A DNA stretch of 64,000 bases from positions 19,480,285 to 19,544,284 of the forward strand of contig NC_081413.1 of NCBI RefSeq assembly GCF_030272615.1, given 5' to 3'. The notes beneath the pieces were generated by a model, which did no database searches, was not told where the DNA came from, and saw only the letters and a list, made by a program, of their open reading frames with translations. This document shows, piece after piece, positions 33,210 to 43,849 of this stretch. Made by a program: the position numbers and the translations under genes. Origin of the DNA: Cryptomeria japonica (lineage: Eukaryota > Streptophyta > Pinopsida > Cupressales > Cupressaceae). The stretch's first letter is position 1; the number at the start of each line of letters is the position of its first letter.

Positions 33210-35137
33210 CTAAGCTATTGATGGATCATCAAAATTGATCCTCTTTGCCACACTACTTGGCTTTGAAGGATCCTACACAAGAAAAAAAAAACCACGATTA
33301 AGATTAGTTATATTATATAACTCACATTCAAAAAGTTAACATAAAAATGAACTATAATTGAGCTATTCTTGTTTACCTCATCTCCATGTTTTGTCTTCAA
33401 CTTTGGAGGACTCTTGATGTATGTCTTCGGTAGAGGAGGTATGTTTTCAATATTTTCATACACAACCTACATATGGTCACAAACATGACTTTGATACAAG
33501 TTAGCATATAATTGTCATTGATAATAATGAATTATATCTACTAAACACAAAATAAAATTTAAACACACATGTACTCGAGGCATCTCTTCTTCTTATTATT
33601 ATTCATCTTCAGGTATAGTGGGTGTAGTCAACAAGGATGTGAAGCCAAGAATTTTTTGTACATATACACAACAAGTATATGAAACTATCAATCTATGTCT
33701 AGACATGTATAATCATTATAAGTTATTTAAATGATTCATTCAATCATATTTGCATTCAATTACCTTTCCCTTGCCTCCAACTGCACTACCAAATCCTAAA
33801 TCACACAAACCTGCACTTGTGCTACTTGTGCCCTACAAGAGTAAAATAAGATATACATGCAAGTTACTACATAATCTAATTAATACCAATATAAATGATG
33901 AGCATGTATGTACAATAATATATGTACCATAAAGCTATCAAGGCCAAATGAAATGGTCATCAAGGTGCCCCCTGGATCTGTGTCAACTACTCCTCTATCT
34001 TCAATTGTTAAATAGACCATATAAATAAAAATTAGTACTTAATATTATCTAGATTATAAATATTCATTTAAAATATAGAATGAACTGTGAAAATACAAAT
34101 CTTACCACTACATCATCAATGTATGATGAAGGTGCCTCCTTGCCTCTATCATGCGAGGACTCTCCAGGGTATCCTCCAATATCTATCATAACATCTAGTG
34201 CAACATGCATCTCATGCACCTCATAATCTATAGTGTGCGTAGGAGGATCAATAGGTTATCAAACTAGATCCAAGCATACGTGCCCACACATGACACAACT
34301 ATGGGGCACACAAATGTGTGGAGTCGAGGAGGATGTGTCAGCACCACCAAATGCATTGCTACCATCAAAAGTAGGCTGAGCTACTGCCCTAGCCTAAGAA
34401 ACCAAAAGGCTACTCAAAGACAGAATAATCAATATAGTCTATGACACCACCTCACATATGATATCTGGATGCTACACTATAGGTGGGGGGTCAACAAGAG
34501 GAGGGGGGACATATGGGCCCTAGACTACTCTGATTGCCCCAGGTCTATTTTGGGGCATACCTAAACCCACACCCTGGAAAGGTTGGATGTCAAAGTAGTT
34601 CACATGTTTTCCTAACACAAACTCAGCATACAATTTTTTGATGAAGTGGAAGGGGACATCAAGATTATTGTTGGGTGGTTTATCAAAAACTATCCACTAA
34701 CAATCCCCAAAAAATTTCAAAATACCATCATTTGTGCACCATTTAATAGAAAGTTTTGTTTTTTTGGGGTCTACGAGTTGACTAGTGCGGGGATTCACAT
34801 AGATTGCAATGATAGCAGCTTTGGATATCTCAAGATCCTTGATCTCCTTATAGGACAAGCCATTCACAAATTGTTCCCTCGTAGAATCTCGCCACAAAAG
34901 AGCTGCATTGTGCTCCTTAGTGACGGTTTCTATACTCTTTATGATTGACATGAGGGGATCAAGCATTGGGTTTAGGCGAGGGATCCTATGCTAGACATCT
35001 ACAATCCCCCTCAATTGGTTCAAATTTTGTGCAATTAAATCTTGAATTGAGGGGGGGTTTGGCAAAGGAGGGTTTTGTGCAGGAGGGTTTGGTTGTTGCG
35101 GTTGTGGTTGATCAATGTTTTTACTGTTATTCCCCAT
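33210..35137 (-). pseudogene. Decayed multi-exon gene of unknown function
   Basis: Not recognised. Exon 1 (35137-34106) starts MGNNSKNIDQPQPQQPN, is Pro/Gln-rich at its N-terminus, then runs through SIKSIETVTKEHNAALLW and FHFIKKLYAEFVLGKHV. It keeps one frame for 344 codons despite eight stops, six of them TAG. Later exons are short. Exon 2 is about 33998-33928, 3 is 33832-33764, 4 ends at 33575, 5 is 33466-33377 and 6 is 33272-33210, ending in TAG. Donors read GTAAG, GTACAT, GTAATT, GTACAT and GTAAAC. Acceptors of exons 3, 5 and 6 end TAG. Exons 3, 5 and 6 are all phase 0. The acceptors of exons 2 and 4 are unclear or lost. The intron structure excludes a processed copy. It could be a host gene or the gene of a DNA transposon. 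Confidence 0.6.
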
Positions 35138-36164
35138 CTTTAACCTAATTGAATGTAAACAATTGAATTTAGTTAACAAATTTGAATAATTTTGTATTTG
35201 ATTTTAAAAAACCTAGTTTTCATGAAAAAAAACATATTTTGAATGAAAAAATAAATAAACATTAAAAAAAATTAAAAAATTTGAATGAAAATGATGAAAA
35301 ACAATAAAAATCCTACCTTTTAATGGAGTTTTTTTGTAAATTTGGGTCACAAAATTGGCTATCGGGTCCAACCAGATATCAGATTTGAAAGAAATAGTGC
35401 AGCCTGTGGGTGAAAAATAACCCACGGGCTGTCACAGTCCACTTATATTGTCTCAAAAAATCGGATATCCAATTTTTATAGTTAAATTATTTTAAAATAA
35501 CATTATATAATATAATATAATATAATATTATATAAAATAATATTATATTTGTTGCTCCCATATTTGGCCTACATAAAATTTGAATTTTAAATCGGTCTTA
35601 GTGTCGAGTAAAGATCCAATAGTTGTTTTTGCGTAAATAGTGAACACACAATCCAAGGTCCTTACAAGTCAGAATATGAAAAATGAAAGAATTTTGAAAA
35701 TTATCATAAATTGAGGGAAATCACTTGATAGTTAGGATCTAAAAGTCATTTTATATCATGTGGCCAACTTTCACCTGAACCTAGTTTACACTTTGTCATA
35801 TTTTAAACTTTCAATTTTCGGTGTTTGTTGTCCCCAAATGATTAAAAAATCTCATTTAAGGTTTTATCATGAGGTGTAAATAATCGTGTGGATCTATTTC
35901 CCTACCTTTGATGTGTGTTTCAAATTTCAGAACCTGACTCCTTACCATTTCAAAGTTATGCCATTTTTCACAGCCAAAGCAATAAATTTAAAATATTTAA
36001 ATTATTTTTCAAATAATAATTTAATATTTTAAATTATTTTAATATGTCTGGTCATTTGTGATAAAAATCTGTTTAAAAATATTGATTGCATTCTTCCTTG
36101 ATCCTTCTTAGTGGCCAGTGGCCAATGGTTTCCAAGACGTACTCGATTGTTCATTGAAGCAAAA
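35138..36164. other. AT-rich intergenic stretch with a hairpin
   Basis: No coding frame. An AT-rich run of TATAATA words lies at about 35500-35550. At 35401-35430 AGCCTGTGGGT and ACCCACGGGCT form an 11-base hairpin with one mismatch. Confidence 0.5.
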
Positions 36165-36331
36165 GGTTAGAAATGCTCACTTTTTGAGCATTTCTAACCC
36201 GTATTTCTAACCTATCACAAAAAGGTTAGGAATGCTAAAAAATTGAGCATTTCTAACCTCATTTCTTAACCTTGTGGGTCCCACTTTATCAAGAGGTTAG
36301 AAATGCTCAAAAATTGAGCATTCTTAACCTC
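36165..36331. repeat. Three tandem hairpins with shared arms
   Basis: Hairpin 1 (36165-36199) has perfect 15-base arms, GGTTAGAAATGCTCA. Hairpin 2 (36223-36258) has 14-base arms with one mismatch. Hairpin 3 (36293-36331) has 18-base arms with two mismatches. All use the same arm sequence, separated by about 23 and 34 bases. A foldback mobile element, a small-RNA precursor or slipped duplication are all possible. Confidence 0.8.
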
Positions 36332-36389
36332 CTCCATAAGAGTTTTTTAAAAAAAAATGCTTATAAATAGAGTATGGACATTCATCAAA

Positions 36390-37735
36390 GAATACAATGG
36401 ATAGATGAGGTTATTAAGATGTTGTGGTTGCCACTGCTCTGGAAGACATGACTACAAATTGTGAGGCATGGCAAAGGTTAGAACTGCTTGGGTAGACATA
36501 AATGCAAACTGTGGAAGCACAGACAATGCACGTGAACTATTTTGACATAACATGCATGATAAGTATTTGAAGGCATAAACAAAGCTCATTGCTTTTACAT
36601 AATGCCTCGAATAGAATGTGGTCTCAGTTGATGCCATGACTGCTTATTCACAACATATGAATTATTCGATAAAATGCCTCAAACGGATGTCATCTCATGG
36701 GAAGCATTTACTTCAAGATAGGCACGAAAATGATTTGTGGAAAATGAAACAGAAATGTAACCGCACTTTGCTAGTGTAAATCCAAATTAAATAACTTTTG
36801 TCACCATCTTCTAAGCCTGTGCAGAGGTATCTTTTTATCAAATTTTATATTTACACCAGTTCCCTATTAAACATGCATGAAAATGTGGACACATAGACTG
36901 AGCATGAGAACTGCTTGATCAAATTCCTTAAGGAAAATATGGTAATATGAAGCTTTTAAGAAAATACAATTATCACGCATAAAGCTGAACTTTGCCAACT
37001 TCCTTTCCTACGAAAGAGTCTCAAACAGAAAATGGGCATCCATCAAAACATAATGGATCAGGATTTTTGTTAGATATTAGAGTTGGAAGCACTTTGGTAG
37101 ACATGTTGCAAATCCTTGAAGCATAGACAACACACATGAACAATTTGATAGAATTCTGCAAAGAAACATCTCTTTGGCAGGCGTTAATCCTAGAGATGCG
37201 GTCTCATGACATGGTGAATTCCTAGACAATGCATGTGGACTGTTTGACCAAATTATTTGGCAGGTTTGGAAGGTAATGTGAAAGTTAAAACACACATATA
37301 AACTGTGTGACAAAATTCCTCCAAGGAATACAAATAAAGTAACAGGCAACGTACATGACAAAATTCTTCAAAAATGCAATGGTTGCAGAATATCATGTTA
37401 ACCACACTCTCAACCGTTGAAGCACATACAACGCACGTGAACAGTTTGATAGAATTCCTCAAAGAAACGTTATCTCATGGCATGCATTGATCGTAGAAAT
37501 GTGGTCTCATGAAATACGATGATTGCAGGATATCCACAAAATGGATTTGTTTACATTCAATAATCACAGAAGTTAGAGGATTTATGTTCGATGTTGTAGT
37601 CACAACGGCTCTGGTATACATGAAAGCAAATCATGGAAACTTAGCCGATGCCATGAAGTGTTTGACAAAATGTAGATTGTGGAAACACATACTAAGCACA
37701 CGAAGGTTTGAATATCATCTTGTGTGAGGAAATAG
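36390..37735 (+). pseudogene. Decayed pentatricopeptide-repeat (PPR) gene pieces
   Basis: Plus-strand fragments match plant PPR repeat phrases in shifting frames. DVVVATALEDM is at about 36420, ELFDKMPQTDVISWEAF at about 36665, MIAGYPQNGF at about 37520, and VVVTTALVYMKANHGNLADA at about 37588. Many stops and frameshifts lie between. The phrases cooccur with 30-40 residue spacing like E-type PPR proteins, which edit organellar RNA. No start or end can be set. The piece was probably duplicated and then decayed. Confidence 0.75.
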
Positions 37736-37794
37736 TTATAAGAACAAGAGGTTTTTTATTAGGTATGCCCTTTTTAATATGGCAAATTCTGCGG

Positions 37795-38147
37795 TATGTC
37801 TTGCTAAGGGTAATGTTGCAGCAATTGGCTCCCCCGCACACCTATCGAAATCTTGAAGGCATCCTAGTAGTAGAAGAGTTGTTCCAGTGTCCTCAAGTTG
37901 TTGTGTTTGATACTGGCTTCCATTCAATGATCCCTCCTTATGCATACATCTATGTCGCTATTCCTTATACTTTCTATGAAAAGATTGGCTTAAGACATTA
38001 TGGATTTCAGGGAACAAGCTATGAGTTCCTCTTAGATCAAGCAGAAACATATCTAGGGTAGGCAAAAGAAAATGTTAATGCAATCGCATTTCATCTCGGC
38101 GTTGGAGCTAGCATAGTAGCAATCAAGAATGGGAAGTGTTTGTTGCG
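37795..38147 (+). pseudogene. Acetate kinase-like fragment
   Basis: One frame reads LAPPHTYRNLEGI, VVVFDTGFHSMIPPYAY and GLRHYGFQGTSYEF. After a TAG at 38059 it continues in the same frame as HLGVGASIVAIKNGKC. These align in order with acetate kinase: APLHNPxNLxGI, VFDTAFHxTMP, IRRYGFHGTSH and HLGNGxSxxAIxNGK. The catalytic-region His of GTSH is Tyr, and Asn of HLGNG is Val. The next conserved DTSMG block is absent. Acetate kinase interconverts acetate and acetyl phosphate in bacteria and some algae. I know of no general occurrence in flowering plants. Homology stops abruptly on both sides, and PPR debris precedes it. Confidence 0.7.
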
Positions 38148-40128
38148 ACGCCTCACAGGTGCTTGGCCTCACAGGATGTCATTTTTTGCACGTAATATAC
38201 ACAACCAAATAACACTTCTACAGGAGGAATTGAAGGAGTTTTTTTAATTAGTTTTTAGCTGATATTGAGCTTAGATCCACCAAATTATGGCACACGGGGA
38301 AATGTGATATCATCAAAGGGTGCAGACCCTTTCGATTCTGTCTTGTTCTCTTTATCATAAGTGAGGCATGTGGAGTGCAATACAAACCATCTCATGCCTA
38401 CATAAATATTTTGAAAGGGGAAGTTCACAGAATTGCATCAGCTAATGATGAAAGAAAGGTGTCAATGGCAGTGGCTACATAATTGGCATGGGATTATGCA
38501 TAGAAAAAAAGGATGATATTGACTAGTGAATGCATTCAATATGCATGGGGTTGACAACTGTGACATTCACCAATGCACTTTTGCAGTCGTAACGTCTAGT
38601 GGGTAATCACTTGCCACAAGCCCCAGACTCCATGAGTCAGTATGAGGATGAGATTTTAGATGCACGATGTGCAAACCATGATGATAGTGCAAAATCACTT
38701 TTGAGCAATCATTGTTTTGAAGACAAATGATAAATTTCCACACGAAGAAAACAAAAGGCAACGTTTTGAATTGGGTATTGTTTTCAGTTTTTCAAAAGCA
38801 TGTAGTTACAGTTACCCTAGCGAACTCCATGAGAAAAGATGAATGAGTAGAGGTAGCGCACAATATTTTTGGAATGTCTTGGAACTCACTTAGACAAGAA
38901 TAAACCTGTTGCACTCTACAATATAATAAGTGAATAGGGTAATATTTAAGATATTTCTTGACTACTTAATGAGAAATGAATGAAGAAACCCAACCATGCT
39001 GATTCAATATTGTGTCAAAACGATAACATGTGGGTTAGTTTATGAGAACAAAGATTTTTCATAGATAATTGGCAAACATGCAAGATGGCTATAAAAGATT
39101 CTAGTTGATGTGATCATAATGGGTGCGTCCTCGAATAAAAGATATTGGTGGATGAATACTTTGTTTCAATGATCAAGATACTGACATATGGGATAGATGT
39201 TGAAGTGATTACGAGATCAAATGAAGCAAATGAAGACATGGAGGTCACCTCGGCAAAATTGACAATGAGTTATTTATTCAATGTAATAGGTTTGATATTA
39301 TTTTTGTAAAAAGTGACTTATGTCACATATTGTAACCCAAAGTTAGAAAGTTGACTTCTTTTGAGCAGAAAAGTGTAAGTTACTAACTCATTGAGATTTA
39401 CACAGAAAAGAGGTAGTTATTAACCTATCCAAGTTAGTTACTAAGGTGGTTATTCTGGGAAGCCTATAAATGCAAGGCTATTTGTAATTAAGGGGGGAGT
39501 TTTTACAGAGGGAAAACTCTGCTGGAATTCCAGGAGAAACTTATAATGACATTTTGATTTGCACTATGTATAGAAAGGATTTTGGACTTGTATATTTCCA
39601 AAAAGGATAATGAAGAATGCATCTTAGTTCGTATGTTCTAAATGTATTCATGTGTTATTATTGCTGATTTCCCATATGTCAAATTGGTAGTCTTTTTATG
39701 CATATGTGATCTGTACGATTGATGTGATGATGCACAAGCAATCTTTGGTATCTCAGTTTGAATGTGTTGAAGTATCTTATCTCTCCATATGTTGAGATTT
39801 GACATTCTTCTTTATCATCATGTCATGGCTAAGAATATCACCTTATAAACTCCCCTTGTAATTTGTAGCTAATGTTGGTAAATCTCAGTCGATGGTCATA
39901 TGTCTATTGTTGGGGTTTCTATCTTTATTCCTCTTTAGTTTTATGTTTTCTCCTTTATGTACTTTTAGGTTAAAAGTACACAAAATCCTAAACACCCCTA
40001 TTAAACGAGGGAGCTGCCCCTCTCAAATGTAGAGGAAGATCGTGTTTCATAGAACGATCTCTCCAATAGTTGGAACGTTTGTCACTACTTATCAGGCAAA
40101 TAGGGTCAGTTTCAGGTAAATGACTGCA
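38148..40128. other. Intergenic stretch, no gene recognised
   Basis: Frames are short and unmatched. From about 39290 the texture changes to LTR-like sequence, with CCTATAAATGCAAGG at about 39466 as a possible TATA region, but I cannot define ends or a partner copy. Confidence 0.4.
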
Positions 40129-40133
40129 GTGAC
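40129..40133. repeat. Target-site duplication GTGAC, left of T2
   Basis: GTGAC here and at 53338-53342 flank T2 exactly. Confidence 0.93.
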
Positions 40134-41825
40134 TGTAGACACCCAAAAATGGTCAACGCTTGCGAGGTCATACTTTAACATTTGCGCATTGCCTCATTTT
40201 AGGTTTTTGCATCACATTAACATTTCTCCTATGTCACGCACTTGATTTTTATGATTTGCGAGCATCGAGTCATTCTTCTACATTCTCCAATCATCTCACT
40301 CTCGAATTTGGTCTTGTCGACAACACTATCCAGTCATGGTTTTAATCGATTTTATCCTATCACATCAATGAGCGTATTCATTTGTCATCATTTTGGACAT
40401 CGTCAATCCTAATTAGGGTTTTGTCCTCTTATCAATCCTGTCAATCTTGCGATCGATTTGTCATCGATCATTGTCCTCCTGTCAATCTTGCGATTGATTT
40501 GTCATCAATCGTGGCTCTTTTATCAATCTTATCGATTTTATCATCAATCTTATCATTTTGGACATCGTCAATCCTAATTAGGGTTTTGTCCTCTTTTCAA
40601 TCTTATCATCTGGCGATCGGTTTATCAATCTTATCATTTTACGATCAATTTGTCATCGATCGTTGTCCTGTTCAATTTTATCATCTTGCGATCGATTTGT
40701 CATCAATCGTGGTCATTTTCAATCTTGTCGTCTTGCAATCTATTTTGTCATCGATTCTTGTCCTTTTGTCAATCTTGTTTTTTTGCGATCGATTTGTCAT
40801 CAATCGCTGTCTGTCTCAATTATGTCAATTTGGATCAATTTGTCATTGTTCCTTGTCAATTGGCACATTTCTCAATTAAATCGTTTATCGCATTGGTTAT
40901 TTATCAATTCAAAATCATGACATTAGTTATCTTCAATCACGACCCAATTGTCATTTTTGCACTTCTAATTCACCTTCTAGGGTTTCATGATTTAATCATT
41001 TAACCTTGTGCGTCATTTCTTCCTTTAGGATTAATAAATTACTTATTTATCCTAAGTTTTCTCATTATATTTAAATATTCATTTAATTGGCTAATTATTC
41101 CTCTTTGTGAGTGAATTAATTAATAAATGAAAAATTATTGATTAATTCACTAATTTCTAATTTCCTAATTTCTTAATTCCAATTTCAATTTCCTCCTATT
41201 TCTTTCCTAAATTTTTGGCAATGACATAGAAATTTGTCATAGAATTTGTCATAAATTGTCATAAATTCTTGACATAGAAATTTGTCATAGAATTTGTCAT
41301 AAAATGTCATAAAATGTCATAAATTCTTGACATAGAAATTTGTCATGAATTGTCATAATCCTTGCATAGCAATTTGTCATAGATATGTCATAATTTTGCT
41401 ATTCTTGATTTGAATTTCCATTCGAATCGCTATCATGCTAATTTGTTCATTTCTCCAATTTCTCTATAAATTGGATGAATTTCTTCAATCCCGAATCCCG
41501 GATCCCTAATTAAACTATCGAATTTATGCTTCTAGTACTCTTGAGCTTTTCATCAATGTCAATCTTGCTTTCAATTGTATGTGCACTTGTAGGTGAGATA
41601 CAAATCCATTTGAAGAGGAAAGAACAACAATGGAGCCACATGGAAGAAGCATCCAAGTCGTCATCTGGTTTGCATGATCTTTGCTTTTGAATGCTTTGTT
41701 TTTATGTCTCTATTGAGTGTGCTTAGGATTAGGTTCATTTGCAATGAGTGCTCTTATGATTGAGTTATCATGTCTAGTGTTTTGATTGATATATTGTTTT
41801 GATGATTCCTAATTCCAATGCTACA
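40134..41825 (+). repeat. 5' LTR of T2
   Basis: It starts TGTAGACACCC and ends GATGCTACA. It is rich in TTGTCATCGATCG-type words and in repeated TTTGTCATAGAA words around 41220-41400. Open frames of up to 165 codons here recur in the other LTR and have no protein signature. Confidence 0.92.
41465..41472 (+). promoter_or_regulatory. TATA box in the 5' LTR of T2
   Basis: TATAAATT, repeated at 52992-52999 in the 3' LTR, lies about 355 bases before the LTR end. Confidence 0.5.
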
Positions 41826-41830
41826 TTAAT

Positions 41831-41846
41831 TGGTGAACCCGACATG
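41831..41846 (+). other. Primer-binding site of T2, tRNA-Trp
   Basis: TGGTGAACCCGACATG begins five bases after the LTR. It is complementary to the plant tRNA-Trp 3' end (CACGTCGGGTTCACCA, from memory) with one mismatch. Confidence 0.75.
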
Positions 41847-41942
41847 AATACTAACCTTCTGATCCCTTTATTGTGTTTTGGAGTGCTTCTAAGTTGATTT
41901 TATAGGTCAAAAACCCAAAAATAGGGCCATGCAGGGTATTCT

Positions 41943-42066
41943 CGACACTTCCGCGCTTGTGTCAGACATCTTGCACTTGTGTAATGCATCTTGCGCTTGT
42001 GTAGGTGACATTCCGCGCTTGTGTCATACATCTTGCACCCGTGTCATGCATCTTGCGCTTGTGTAA
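41943..42066 (+). repeat. GCGCTTGTGT repeat cluster in T2 leader
   Basis: About six degenerate units of roughly 20-23 bases built on TTGCGCTTGTGT and CATGCATC. Reverse-complement words (ACACAAGCGC) recur at 51071-51125 near the 3' end of the element. Confidence 0.75.
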
Positions 42067-43849
42067 AGTCCACATCAGAGGTGAAAAATGCAGTTTTTAC
42101 TTGAAATTTTTAGTGTTTTTGCATTCTGTTTTCTGTGCTTTGGATTTTGGTACTAATTATTGGTGCAGGATCTTGGCATATGCATGAAAAAGACTACAAA
42201 TCAAACTACTAACATGTGTTATGCAGAATCGATGGCCAAAGACAACAAATCAAACCTCTAACTTGGGTTTTGCAGGTTGCCTTGGAGAAACAACCAAATT
42301 GTGTGTTTGAGATTTTTAATTAGGCACTTAGTGATTTATAAATAGGTGGGAATGAACATTTGCTTTCTTTGATTGTTAAGTATGACATTGGTGTAGGAGA
42401 GTATGCTCTCATCCTTCATAGGGTGATCAGAAATCCAGATCTTCGATACCATGCTTGTGTTGTTGATTGTGTGTCTCCTTTAGAGGGCCTGCCTTCCCGA
42501 CCACTTTGCTTTTGCAAGCAAGTGATAATCATGAGAAGGGAATGACCCAAAGTGAGTATGGCTAGAATTCCTTGGCATTCTAACTCACTATAAAAAATAC
42601 CCGATGAGCGAAAGCTTTGAAGGAAGTGTTACGTGGGAATTGCAGTTACTTGGGAAGTGATGACCCTTGAACTCTTTCTCATATCAACATCTAAGTAGGG
42701 CCTCTTGGTCTAAATCGTGCTTGCACGACTACATTTGTTTGGTATCTTGATGGGCTTAATGTCTTAATCATGCTTGCGTGACATCAAGGAGTAATACTTA
42801 ATAGAAATCCTTACTAAACACCTTGATTTTAGAGACCAAAAACCCTTCTAGTTGCTTGAGAAGGACAAATTCGGATACTTGGAAGAGATACTAAGTTCAC
42901 CATGGGGAGATTTCCATGGGGACTGATGCTTGGCTGCCCTGAGAAGTGAGTGCCGTGGAGGGGAGCCCTTGGGGTCAAGCATCTATGTATTCTCCTTGAA
43001 TCCCATAATGAGTCTACCTCTCAAGTACCTAATGTCTTTGCCTACCATAAGAAATGTGGAAATGAGCATGATTGTCTTGAGTCTAAGTTGAAATATCTTG
43101 TCTTCTTTGATTGTCAAAAGTTTAATTTTATCTCCTTTCAAAAAGAAAAACAAATTGATCTAACATAAGATTAAGCACAAGAGACATTCATCCAACAAAA
43201 GTTCAACAAAGTTCAAAACACATCTTCCAACATGGTTATCCAACATTGTTCAAAAACTTGTCTCAACATTTATGTCACTTACATTTAGGTTCATCCTAGG
43301 TTGCATTTTGCAAAGTCATTGTCAATTACCAAGGTTAAGTTTCATCTAAGTCATACCCCTTTGCATATCAATAAGGGTCATCCATTTGCATATGTCCTCT
43401 TGCATTAGAGTAATACCATTGTCATGCATTTGAATTTGCATACCCTAGGTCTCTTCATTAAGCTTAGGTCATTATCATATCATATTAGGATCATTTGCAT
43501 AGTAATTGTCCCTTTGCATATAGTGCCAAAACTAGGTTTTGTCATACTTGAGTAATCCAAATCTTTGATAAACCCTAAGTCATTGTTAGGAGGTCTAGAC
43601 CTTATCAAACCCTTTGTCCTTTTGTCATCCATGTCATTTCGTCAAACCTACCTTAGTATCCAAGCATATAGGGGAGACATCATCATCTTGTCCTTTGTCA
43701 ATTAAGTCCTTTTGTCCTTTGAGGTATAGACATCATTTCAATTTCCTAAGGGTCTCTTTTAGATTTCCAAAAACATAGATTGCATTTTCACCTATTTAGT
43801 TTGCATTTAGTTGCATATCATATATTATCTTTGAAAAATTCCAAAAATA
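42067..43849 (+). other. T2 leader region, no confident gene
   Basis: It contains the conserved block described separately. The words GGTTTTGCAGGTTGCCT and GGAGAGTATGCTCT are shared with T1 (near 7920 and 8050). From 43180 on it is low-complexity with TTTGCATxxCAT words. Confidence 0.5.
42477..42620 (+). other. Conserved leader structure of T2
   Basis: The block holds CCTTTAGAGGGCCTGCC, then the stem AGTGAGT (42551-42557) with ACTCACT (42583-42589), TATAAAAAAT and a GATGAGCGAAAGC end. The order and spacing match T1 and T3. Confidence 0.6.

Noticed and set aside
37795-38147. Bacterial origin of the whole window because of the acetate kinase match
   Set aside because: Everything around it is plant retrotransposon, PPR and spliced-gene sequence, and the frame itself is decayed.
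38567-38761. 64-codon minus-strand frame near the acetate kinase fragment
   Set aside because: No family resemblance, no start context and typical random length.
39290-40010. Possible solo LTR with a TATA-like CTATAAATG
   Set aside because: No terminal repeats, partner copy or target duplication could be found in the window.
40382-40879. 165-codon open frame, repeated as 179 codons at 51908-52447
   Set aside because: Both lie inside the T2 LTRs at homologous positions and are built from TCATCGATCG-type repeats, with no coding features.
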